From positions 26,681,445 to 26,745,444 of the forward strand of contig CP141132.1 in NCBI GenBank assembly GCA_035236585.1: a DNA stretch of 64,000 nt, written 5' to 3'. The notes beneath the pieces are model-generated. The model made no database searches and was not told the DNA's origin. It saw nothing but the letters and a program-made list of their open reading frames with translations. The translations under genes were made by a program, and so were the position numbers. This document shows positions 27,171 through 40,101 of the stretch, one piece after another (position 1 is the first letter of the stretch; the number at the start of each line of letters is the position of its first letter). The DNA is from Warburgia ugandensis (lineage: Eukaryota > Streptophyta > Magnoliopsida > Canellales > Canellaceae).

Positions 27171-29607
27171 ATTATGCCATTAATGGACACTTCAAAATGG
27201 AAAGCCTAAGTAGGACCTATCACTTTTCCTAAGTTCCCATTTAAGCCTTTCCTTGCACAAAACACACCCAACTTATTTTTCTATATAAGATTTGAATTGA
27301 AGAAGCGTACCACCTATCCTAGAAAAATGAGTATTACAATAGTTTTAGTTCATTTATCCCCTTGTCTATTACCCTAGAGTCTGATATAGAACAGGAAGGA
27401 GAGTCAATTCATGTTATGGCCAAACATCAACAAACTCCAAGGTGTACAGAAGATGCCACTAAAGGTATAAGCCTCACTACTTCTCTACATTAACATGATA
27501 ATGAAGATAATTTAAGGAAAATGCAGAGTGAGCTTAGCCCTATCATTCAAGAAGATGTAAGAGGAGGAAACTTTTTGCTTTTGATGTTGGAATCCCATAT
27601 ACCCAATTTGACAATCAAAGGCCAAATCTTCTCAAGTTGGTCCAAATAAATTGGTGGTCCATCATGATATACTGTTATCACTACCATACATCTCTGGAAG
27701 GTATAAGTACATTGACTAGTGTGAGATTCTGAAGTGGAGTGAGTTTTCTAAAAACTTCTTCGTAGTTAGTTTAGGTTTAGGTTTCATAGATTAGTAAATT
27801 AGTTTAGGTTAGGATCATATTAGTTTAGCATTTATTATATATTAATGTTGTATTTAGTAGACCACATCAATGGATTAATGCACTAACTTAGGAGTTCAGG
27901 TACATTGTTTCTCACCTTTTCCTTTCAAGTTTATCTATCCATGGTATGTAGTTATAAACATTGAGAAAAATATTTAATTTAAGTTTGGGGGTAGGGTTTT
28001 TCAATTTTTGATGCTTCTAAAATTTTTCTTAGTTATTTTTTAATTCTTTTGAACATATAAAATTTTATGAAAAGTCCCTTTACAAGGATGAGAAATCAAT
28101 TTTTCTAAATATCCAGTAAATTTTTGAACTTTAGCTTATTAATAGATTTGTACATAATTAATTCACTATTTTATCATTTTTCTAAAGTTTTCCATGAAAA
28201 GTTGAAATTTGAAAAATCTATTACACAAAATAGCTATATATAGTTTAAGTTTAAGAGAAAATATAACTTGGAGACCTTGAAAAAGATTTATGGAGACTAT
28301 CAAGTCATGTGAGTTTAGAGCCCATCTTTCTTTAGGAGGGCTCAACATAAAATTCAAAATTTTCTTCAGTGGACTATAATTTCTTAATTAGTCTCATTAT
28401 TCTTGTTTTGGTCAACTATTGAGAAAACATCTAATAGATTATACCAATTATCTCTTGAGTTAATGGTTATGTTTAAGTCATATGAAAACTAGATGATAGA
28501 GGCCATTCTTAGTAAGACTTAGAGCATTTAGCCTTTCTTAATTATTTTTTGCTAGTTAACCTTTTGAGACTTCATATCAAGCCTTTTCTTTGTGAACCCA
28601 TTAACCATTACCCTCATTAACCCCTATAATATATCCATTATCCAATTGTTCTGAAAATATGTGGAGTTAGTTGAAGAATTATCTTGAGAAAAAGTATGAG
28701 CAATATAATTCAAGAGACGAGTATCAAAAAAGGCTGATAAAGAGAAAAAAATCAAAAGAAAGGCTATATCAACAAGTGGAAAAGGAAAAAAAATAAAAAG
28801 AAGAAGAAGAGAAAATGTTCACTCTTATAAGTAAAAAAGAAAATTGTGAATAAAAATTAGAAAAACTTTACATGTATTTCAAAACACCTTATCCTTATAC
28901 CAATTCTTTTGACAACCCTATCCTAGGTCTTTGCTTCATCCTAATAGAGGTCCTAACTTAATCTTAGGAGTAGTATGGCTTGGATTTGGTTATGAACAAA
29001 TACCAAAACTAGTAGAGCATAACATTCTTATTATTCTTTATAAGTTGTTCTTTCTTCTGTATGAAAATATGTGAGAATTTTGGCTATGATGAACATTATT
29101 CTACTCACATATTGACTTCTTTTGAGTGTTAAGTACATCATGTGAGATTTGAAGTCAAAACATACTTTTGGAGGGTAATTTATATTATAATTTACTTAGA
29201 AACTGACATTTATGTACATATTGGCAATATATTCTCACACTCACATTTCGAGGCTTAATAAAACAATGGAATATCTTTAGCATAGTGGTAGGATTTTGAA
29301 ATATTGTTCATTTCTATTAGTATGCTAAAGTTAGGAATTTAATGAAGGTTGAATATAAGAAAATACTATGAGAAACATGAAGGACTTTCATAAAGGTTTT
29401 TGAAAATATTTATGGGTAACTTTTCTAGAAATCCTTATAAGACTACAACTTGTCTACTAGAGGTAACCTATAGGTTTAAAAGCTTTTTCCATATGTTAAA
29501 TGCATAGCACCTATAAAATTGATTAGAATTATTTTTATAGATTTATGTATTTCTATTCTATAGTTTTGCTTGAGGATTAACAAAATCTAAGTCTCGGGGT
29601 ATTTGAT
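27171..29607 (+). other. Noncoding 3' interior of the plus-strand Y copy
   Basis: No pol motif found. It contains AAGTTTGGGGGTAGGGTTTT near 27981, typical of sequence downstream of the coding region in this lineage. The LTR follows AGTCTCGGGGTATT (29592-29606), the likely polypurine region. Confidence 0.65.
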
Positions 29608-32155
29608 ATATATGGAAATATTGCATGCATACCCCTATATTTAGTATCTTTGAGCTACGAATCACTTAATTGACATGAATTAGGGTTAATTCTACACTTT
29701 TCAAGTTTAGGGTACAAATGGAAAAATGCATACAATTTACAATTTTAACCATGAAAGAGCAATTTTACTTTCCAAGCTACATTGTATACTCATACATGCC
29801 AATCATAACGTTTAGGAGTTCATATTGGAAATTGGATGTCAAATACGAATTTAGAGCAATCAAAAACCCAAAATGGATCTTAAAGCCTTATCCATTCAAA
29901 ATAGGCAGTTATTATTAAAAGTAAGGTGACAAAAAAGAATTTTAAAGGAAGTCCAAATTATATACAATGAAAGCTTCCAATATAAAACAAGTTAGAAGAC
30001 CAAGGCCCACAGAAGACTTTTTCTTACTTTTTCTCTCATACTCAACCAAGAAATGGACCATCTAAGGGGGAGCATAAAATTTCTATGAAAAAGTGGTGAT
30101 TTTGACTCAATTTCAAGTGGAATACAAGAAGAAATAAAGAGGATTGGTAGGGGAAAAAAAAAAATCTATGGTTAAAAATTATTTTACTTTTCAAGCACTT
30201 AAAGGTCAAGATCTATGGTTGTAGATGCATATCCTAAACAACCAATAAAGACACATTCAAGCAAGGATGGACTAGTAAGAAGATAGATTGTAATGAAGAC
30301 TAAATTGAAGGACTTTTGGTGGAGAGTGTTCCATAGGATACCCACCTAATTTCAAGGAGAGGATATCCTTACAAATAAGGGAAGAAAAAAGTTCCACCTA
30401 TGTGAAATGCTATTGGCTGAAAGAAAATCAAGGGAAAACTTTAAAAAATTTAAAGAATCTAGTCCATCCACTCTAGGGGCTCAATCTGGTGGAGAGTAAA
30501 GAAGCCTTAAGAGAAAATCAATTTGGACAAGATTACTTCAACAAAATCTTAGCCAATCAAGATAGAATGATGATGATCTAAGGACCAAAAATGAAGCATT
30601 GAAAAGGTAAAACTCCTAGCCACCAAGCCCTTGTTGAAAAGTCAAATCAAAGCCCAAGATCTCTGCCATTCCTTAACATCCATGGATCACATTCAATTCA
30701 AAATTAGAAACTCCACATACACTCCCATGGAAATCCCGCCACCCCCCTTATCCACTTCCTAATTTCAAACCAAATTTCACCAACTCCTAAATTCTCTCCT
30801 AATCTTACTCTCTTTCTTCCCCCCAGCCAATCTTCTTTCCTACCCACCTTATCTCCTTCCTTTCCCCATTTTCCTATCCTATCTCATACCCAACTTAGAT
30901 TCCAAGTCAAAAACCAACACCTAACTAAATTCCATGCATCCCCCCTCTCCTAGCTTCCCTTCCTGTCACCTTATCTCAACCATTCAATCATACCTTCTCC
31001 CTTAGATCCTAGCCATCCATCCCTTCAGTTTCTACTCTTAAAACTCTATAAATAAGAGGTTAGGGAGATGGAAAACCCATCTCTTATCTTTACCCTAAAC
31101 CATAAAGCTAAACTTAGTAGAAAGAGGAAGAGAGATCACCTTTGCTAAAGCCCCCACCTGATTAAGTTCAATCCTTTCGAGAAGAGGTAAGGAAGCTCTT
31201 CAATCCCTACTTTTTCTTATTTCTTTCTTTCTTTCTCCCATTCTTTCTAGTATTTCATTCCTTTCTTACATTCCATCTTTTCCACACATCCTTTTTACCA
31301 CCTTCTCCCTCTTTTCACCTTTCACTTTACCATGCCTCCTTTCGCTTGCACTACATGCACCCTCCATCACTCTTAAAATAACATGCATCAATCTCTTTTC
31401 TTCCCTCCATGCATCACCTTCCACTCCTCCTTCCATTCTTATCCTTCAACACATCATCTTCCATAAAATTCTTCTTCTACCATCTCTAAGTCATACGCAT
31501 CTTGATCCTTCATCTTTTCTTTTCTTCCTTTGGAATTTGGGAATTAAGGATAAGGAAAAGAAACCTTGTGATCTTCTATGGCAGCCAAGGAATCTTCCAA
31601 ATCTTAAAGCATGGTTGAGAGTTACATTGGGCTTTTGGCATGTTAGGTAAAGGAGATGAGAAAAGAGAGGTTGTAAATTTATTGTACTTTGGGTTGAAGA
31701 GAAGTGTATAGGCACTTGTTGAGTGACACAGCAAAGTAAGCCGTAAACAAAAATTCAAGTCTAGAAGAAGAAGAGGACTGTAAAGAGCTTTGTTGAGTAA
31801 CACAATGAAGGTTTTTCTTCATGTCTTTACTTTTCATTGTAATCAAGTTATTAATGAAAATATCTTTTCTTAGTTGCTTGCTTTCTTAGTTAGTTTATTT
31901 CCTTACTTGTTCACTTGTTTGATTATTTGATTAGGTTACTTGTTTAGCTTATTTCCTTTTTTGAATTAGTTTGTTTGGTTTAGCTAATTTAGTTTAGAAT
32001 TGTTTCTTTTCTTTGAAGTTGGTTAGGTTAGAATAGAGCAACTTAGGTCTTCATGAACTCCTTTCATTAAAAGAGTCCACGTGGGATCGACCCATATTTG
32101 CTAATTCTATATTTCTATAGCACCATACACTTGCAATAATTATTAAGACACATCA
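29608..32155 (+). repeat. 3' LTR of the plus-strand Y copy, 2.55 kb
   Basis: It runs from TGATATATATGGAAATATTG to TTAAGACACATCA. It includes purine/pyrimidine-rich text at 30720-31350. No gene; short open frames on both strands are by-products. Confidence 0.85.
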
Positions 32156-32850
32156 AAATCCTAGCTAAAAGAAAAAAAAATGTGGATTACAAAATAAAAA
32201 ATAAAAATCCATTGAAATCTAACTCCAATCTCATGGAAAACACATTTCTTATCAATTTCTAGAAGATTCAAATCCCAAAAGTAAGAAAATCCTCACAATA
32301 TGCATTCAAATACCTTACTTGCTCCTTCATGATTTTGAGGTTGATTTTGAGTGGGGTGAATATTGGTGGGAGTAGGAGTTAAGAAATGAGAGAAGGAAAA
32401 GAAGAATAGGGAAGAAAAGGGGAGTAGAAAGGATCTCCTTGGGGCTACCTCTTTCTAAGAGAGAGTTATCCTCTCTTTGAATGGGACCCCCTTTAGCACT
32501 CTCTTTTATCCTCACTTTACCATTGTTCCCTTTTGCACTTACTCAAAAAGTAAAATTCCCACTATGTACCACTACGAAATCTTTTTCCCACCTCATGATT
32601 GTGGAACTATTTCAATATATACAAAACTTTATGATATACTTAATGATCAATATTGAGTCTATCTGTTGTGAAATTGACCTAAAGCATTATCTAATTTATT
32701 TGTCCATAAAGGAAAACATGCAAAGGAACATAAATCCAGGGGAAACTAGGGGCAATTTTGACAACATCTATGTGCTAATTTTTTTGGAAAACACCTTTGT
32801 ATTGTCTAGCTCATTCATTCATAGACAAGCCAATGCAAGATTAGTGGGGC
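32156..32850. other. Unassigned sequence
   Basis: No gene, repeat pair or transposon part recognised. The open frames at 32327-32515 (-) and 32481-32894 (+) have no recognisable domain and antisense overlap, and were not accepted. Confidence 0.5.
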
Positions 32851-32851
32851 C

Positions 32852-33050
32852 TTTTCTTTTCTTTTTTTTTGAGCATGTAACTAACACACCCTAAAGGCCT
32901 TCATATATACACTCTTCCAAATGTATCCTTGAGACATCCACCCTCAATGCGCAAATGCTCTTTCCTACATCCCTTAAGGGATGCAATGCACTATCTCAAA
33001 TCTATGACCTACTAAAGGGAGAGGCACCTTATCCTAACCATTAGACTATA
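32852..33050 (-). mobile_element. Candidate tRNA-derived SINE
   Basis: On the minus strand, TAGTCTAATGG (33048-33038) fits a pol III A box. GATTTGAGATA (33002-32992) is a weakened B box about 46 bases downstream. Together with GGTTAGGAT between them, this resembles a tRNA-Asp/Glu head. The minus-strand sequence ends in an A-rich tail (complement of 32852-32870). No target duplication was found. Confidence 0.45.
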
Positions 33051-33379
33051 TTGACTTTGTCCACTTATAATTTTAGAATTTCTTAAATTGGTAATGATAT
33101 TCCATTAGTTTGATCCTTTACTTTGTGACTTTGTCGCCTAGTACATTTCTAAGTTTTTAGTTGAGCAGATTCCCATTTAATAACTATTATTAGTAGTTTC
33201 TTAATTATATACATATTAAATTATTCTACACAATTATATTATGAAACTTCAAAAGCTCACTAATTTATTTATTGAGGCAAATGAAAAATTACTTCTTCTT
33301 TTTTTCCATGCTTGAACCCAAACAATTTGTTCTTTACCTTTGATATGAAAAAATTAGTTTATGTTGCCCCAGTTATATC

Positions 33380-33715
33380 CCATTTTCTGAAGTATATATC
33401 TTTTGGCTTTTGAAATTTAGCTTGAGACTTAGATTATTCAACATGCACTCTAATAATGACTTCTTACAAGTGAAAGAAGTAAATGGTCTTGAAGAAAATA
33501 TGGTAGAGACATGTCTTGTATCCATTAGTCTATTTGCTTGTGATGTTGACATTAGTTCTACCATTGCTAGAACGACTGTTAAGAGTGCATTCTCTACTAT
33601 GAAGATAGCAAATAAATAGATTGCACAACAAAATGATAGATTAATGAATGAATAATTATTTGATAATACATTGATAAGGATATATTTAATCAAATTGATA
33701 ATGTGATAATCATAA
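33380..33715 (+). pseudogene. hAT transposase C-terminal remnant
   Basis: The translation from about 33410 reads LRLFNMHSNNDFLQVKEVNG then ENMVET, then a segment ending ARTTVKSAFSTMKIANK. This is the hAT C-terminal dimerisation region, equivalent to the usual ...PVATATVERAFSAMKI core. It comes from the DUF4371/TTF-type zinc-finger hAT group of plants. After a stop at 33617-33619 the homology continues (IAQQNDRLMNE, then after another stop LFDNTLIRIYLIKLI), matching the family's tail. The N-terminal zinc finger and catalytic core are absent. No terminal inverted repeats were identified. It is a dead fragment of a DNA transposon. Confidence 0.75.
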
Positions 33716-34424
33716 AAAGTTGGAGAAAAAAAAAATGTATGGACCCCTTTTGAACTACAACTCTTTTACAAATTAACCCATCCTATATTTGAGTCATCAC
33801 AAGTTGTACCATAACTTATATTGTGCCCATACAATGGGTCCTTCCATTAGGGTTCCATCAAATTTAACCCATCGCAGACCTTTTCTTGCCCATTGCCATC
33901 ATATTAATAATTTTTATATTTTTTTGGATTTTCCTTGAGGAGAAAAATATGAAATTTCACATTATTAAACCTTATTATGTACTAACATACCATTGTTTTG
34001 AACCTTACCATTGGTCAAATTTGCACTGATAGACAAAGAAAAAGAGGGGGAGATCTCAGAATCCCTCTTTTGAATTAACCTTAGAGGGGATATATTGCTA
34101 GAAACAGTAAACGTGAAAAGTGATGAAGAACATACATTGATGGATGTTCAATCAATTTTGATGGGGACACAAAATCAAGGAATGAGATGAATGCAATGTC
34201 GAGTTCTTCATCTTGAGTGAGAGAACCATATGGGTAACATTCTTGGATTACCTAACTTTTCTCAAGATGAAACCTAATGATACAAAGGCAAACACCCATC
34301 TCCTCAGAGCATTAATATCTACCTTAAAGTTGGGGTCTAGCTTCAACAAAAAATGAAGAATCTTTTATCATTTCATTTATCCTTTTTCATTGATACATGA
34401 ATGGATAGAGATGGGTTTCTTTTA
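33716..34424. other. Unassigned sequence
   Basis: No gene recognised. The stretch at 33730-33900 (ATGGACCCCTTTTGAACTAC...) resembles the ends of plant terminal-inverted-repeat elements, but no partner arm was found. Confidence 0.4.
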
Positions 34425-34426
34425 AA

Positions 34427-35476
34427 GAAAAGTACACTTTTGTCCCTGAAACTATTTAGTTATGACACTTTGATCCCTATAGTTCCAAAAACATTTTAAT
34501 CCCTCAAACTATAAGTTTTGGGTGTCCTTTAGTTCTTCTATTAATTATCCATCCACAAAAGTCAGATTTGGCCTCACCTCTTATTATTTTAATATTTTTA
34601 ATACTTTGAAATTTTTTTACAATTTATTGAAAAGAAAATTTAAAAATAGAAAAGTAGGGTCGATACCCTTCTTTAGCATCAGACTAGACCCTTCTCATTG
34701 GATTTTGCAATAGAAAGAGAGAGAGAGAAGGGTCTATCGATCTCTTCCTACTTGGAAAGTTTTTACAGTTTTGAGTTTCGATTGATGGTTGTTAGCCTTA
34801 AGTGGGAAAAATATGGCAATGGACCTTCGATTTTTTAGCAAACAATGCCTCATCATGGTCATTGCTAGTAAAGGTTTTAAGGTGGTTAAAAGAAAGCCTT
34901 CTAGAGAATAAGGGTCAAATTATTCACATCTCTATAATTCTATCAACCTCTTTCTAATTTAAAGGTTTTTGCAGTTTTGAGTTTTGATCAATGGTTGCTA
35001 GCCTTGAGTGGGCAAAATATAGTAATGGAATTGACTTTGATTTTTCAATGAATGATCCCCCCCACCCCACAATGATGCAGAAATTGAAGTAAGGCTTAAA
35101 GAATCCTATTTAGGAAGACAGTTTTGTCTTTCGAGATTCATTGAGATTTTGAGTGTTATTTTTCTTCAACAACTTGATTTTCAGTTTTGGGGATTCTTGG
35201 GTAATGGGTTGTTGTTTTCTTCTATTCCAGTATGAATTTCTTCTATTAGGTGAGATGTCAGTTTTTCATGTAATTTTGTTGAGTTTTAGTATTTGGAGAA
35301 ATCGGCTTGTTCCAAATCCTTCTCAATTAGACTCTCATTTCAGCAAAGAAAACTAACAATGAAACTTGAAAAGTTATTCTATAATTTGATTTTGAAGTAA
35401 TCAAGTTCTTCTCATTACTTATCCAAGGTGCTAATAACCCAAGAAGTTTGGTGCTCATGGTGCAAAAACTAGAATC

Positions 35477-35568
<92 letters not shown>

Positions 35569-35925
35569 CAACCTTTCTTGTTGAATTCTTATAGTAGAAA
35601 AAGGGCCCTTTTTTGCAAAATTTCACAATTCACTCCTAGCATAGTTCCTCGAACAAATAGAAGAATGGACAAATTTCTAGCAACAATTATGTAATAAATG
35701 TAAAGGACATTTTTTCCTAAATTATTTTTGGTAAAAAATAATGATATATAAGATAAATAAACTATTACTTATGGGGCCCAACTGCTAGTTTCATTAAGAA
35801 AATTTTAACCAAAAGACTAAGTTGCAATTAAAACTAATAGTTTCAGGGACTAAACTATTTGTTTGAAACCTTAAATACCAAAATATTATAAGTGAATAGT
35901 TTCGTGTAAACTATACTTTTCCCCT
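34427..35925. mobile_element. Non-autonomous DNA element with about 110-bp terminal inverted repeats
   Basis: The left arm from 34427 (AAAAGTACACTTTTGTCCCT, then GAAACTATTTAGTTATGACA) matches the reverse complement of the right arm ending about 35922 (AAAAGTATAGTTTACACGAA, then ACTATTCACTTATAATATTT). The match continues through GTTYCAAA and the AGTCCCTGAAACTAT-type block. Long, low-complexity arms suggest a Mutator-like (MULE) non-autonomous element. The interior has no transposase. It holds an imperfect direct duplication of about 130 bp (about 34735-34865 and 34940-35070) and a GA microsatellite. A target duplication of about 9 bp is possible but not clear. Confidence 0.65.
35479..35568. 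repeat. (GA)n microsatellite, about 44 units
   Basis: Uninterrupted GA repeat of about 90 bp inside the long-TIR element. It creates a poly-Ser-Leu open frame that is not a gene. Confidence 0.97.
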
Positions 35926-35989
35926 TTTTTAGAAAGAATATATATGGCTTTCTAGGCTTCTTCCCTTTATGTACACAGTGGATTAAGCA

Positions 35990-36096
35990 TTTTGAAGGAG
36001 AGCCTGGTGCAACGATTGAGTTCTCACTACATGATGAGGTTATGGGCTCGAACATAAAAACAACCTCATGCAAAATGCAAGGTAAGGCTGCATACT
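35990..36096 (+). mobile_element. Au-type SINE, 5' part (tRNA-derived head)
   Basis: GGAGAGCCTGGTGCAACG (A-box region) and GGTTATGGGCTCGAAC (B box) are followed by CAACCTCATGCAAAATGCAA and GGTAAGGCTGCATACT, in the order of the Au SINE of angiosperms. The right portion resumes at 53999. ATTAAGCA at 35982-35989 recurs at 54079-54086 and is the probable SINE target duplication. Confidence 0.88.
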
Positions 36097-38313
<2,217 letters not shown>

Positions 38314-38326
38314 TCCTTTCCCCCTT
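38314..38326 (-). other. Polypurine tract of element H
   Basis: The reverse complement reads AAGGGGGAAAGGA immediately before the LTR start TGTAACAAC. Upstream of it, AAATTTTGAGGATGAAAATT is the usual end of chromovirus pol. Confidence 0.88.
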
Positions 38327-40101
38327 ATAGAAATTTTCATCCTCAAAATTTATTTTTATATCATTTCTGAAATCATTCTACATGTGCCTTTTTTATTTTA
38401 TCATCAAATTTAGTTTCAACTTTTACATTATTTGATTTTCTTTTCAAGGAATGTTTAACCCAAGAAAGCTTACTTGTTCTTTCATTCTATACCAAATCTT
38501 GTCACTCCTTTAACATTTGTGCACACTACCATCTTCATGTATTATAATACTATCTTCTACTTTTCACATGAGACATGATTCCCCAACCAGCACTTGTGTC
38601 TCAACATCATCTATTGTATGTAAAGGGTTTTCAATGATGGATGTCACTATTAGGTTTGCAATGACTGCTTTACCTCGTTACCACTTTGCTTGTATTAAGC
38701 TAATTCTTTTCACCTCTCAAAAGCATGTTTTCTCTTTTCTCATCCTATATTGGCACATTCTTCAAATCATAACTCTATTCAATAATTATCAAATCATCCT
38801 ATTGTAATGACAATAATCGTTATCTCTTAGCAAAAACAATGGGTCTAATAAATTCTAATTTCAATAGTTTATCTCGTCATTTTCTTAAGGCTTTTGAATT
38901 AGGTAAGCATCCTACTATGAGAAATTTTTAAAGTAAAACTAGTTTTAGAGTTTAATTCCTTGTTGTACATAATTCTTTCATGGTAATTCTAAAAATTCTT
39001 TAAAACACACTATCTACCTTAGTTTCAACACTCTATTGCTTTCAAAATCTACTTTGCTCACTAGTTTTACCTCCTCTATATACTTTAGTAATAAAAATCA
39101 CTATGTTGATCTTATTAAATATTTCAATCTAATTAGAAATTCTAAAAATTCTTTAAAACACACTATCTATCCTTAGTTTTAGCACTCTATTGCTTCCAAA
39201 ATCTACTTTACTCACATGTTTTACCTCCTCTATATCATTTTGTAATAAAAATCAATTGCTTGATCATGTTTAATCTTTCAATCTTACTAGTTCATCTATC
39301 AATTTGGAAAAATTATTTATGATCCTTTATCTTTGATGTATGGATTACATTTAGATTCATGATCTTCTTACTTCAACTTTTCAATGTCCACCAAATATGA
39401 TTACTTACATCTTTTGTTTCCTCAGAATGGAACATTCTACTTTGTCTAGTTAGATTAATCTCTCTACATAATTTGTCGTACTTAATAGACACCATGTCAA
39501 CACTATTGGTCAACATATATTATGAGTTGAATGCTTCCAAATAATGTTGACTTCTCCAATAACAACACTTAAGTCCTCAAATGGTCGTATTAAGAAATCC
39601 ATTGAATTTATGCTATACCTTCACACTACACTTCTCTACCTTATGAACAAATTCATAATTATATCAAAATCCTTGATCAATTTATCTTAATGATTCAAAT
39701 ACTCCTGCCTAGAGTAGCTTTAGAATCTTCTAGTATTGATACTTTCATCAAATCCTTATAAAATCACCATAATTCAATCGATTATATACATTGACATTGT
39801 TCATGTTTATATCATAATCTTAACTATGTAAAATCTCATTTACTATAATTATTTTCTGATTTATTATATTATACTTGGGTTGTTATTGTAAGATAGCATT
39901 TACTTCTCACAAAGTTCTATGTAATTCATGCAAGATTGAGCTAAGTTCTACAGGATTACCAGTTCAATAGATCTAGCATAAGTTAGAGTTATCTACTAAA
40001 GACATCATTAGTATAATCTTATATTCCCATTCTTCAATCATAGAATTATATTAATCTCATAGGATTATTATTATTATTTATTTTTAATAGCTACAAGGGT
40101 T
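38327..40101 (-). other. Interior of element H, left part
   Basis: AT-rich; no gag or pol domain recognised. It contains a tandem duplication of about 153-bp period (about 38985-39270, with TCTAAAAATTCTTTAAAACA in both units). It also holds the first copy of a longer direct repeat (39592-40106) whose second copy lies at 42882-43383. Confidence 0.65.

Larger units (their letters stand above)
23800..32155 (+). mobile_element. Ogre/Tat/Athila-like element 'Y', plus-strand partial copy
   Basis: It has a partial 5' LTR to 24726, a gag part, a protease part, a noncoding stretch, and a complete 3' LTR at 29608-32155. LTR ends share TTAAGACACATCA. No reverse transcriptase or integrase part was found, and the minus copy has the same layout, so this is probably a gag-protease-only non-autonomous family. 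Broken, with many breaks. LTR portions differ at roughly one base in ten by eye. Confidence 0.82.

Noticed and set aside
33730-33990. Terminal-inverted-repeat-like text
   Set aside because: No partner arm found, so no element could be defined.
35327-35626. Ser-Leu-rich open frame on the minus strand
   Set aside because: Created by the GA repeat at 35479-35568.
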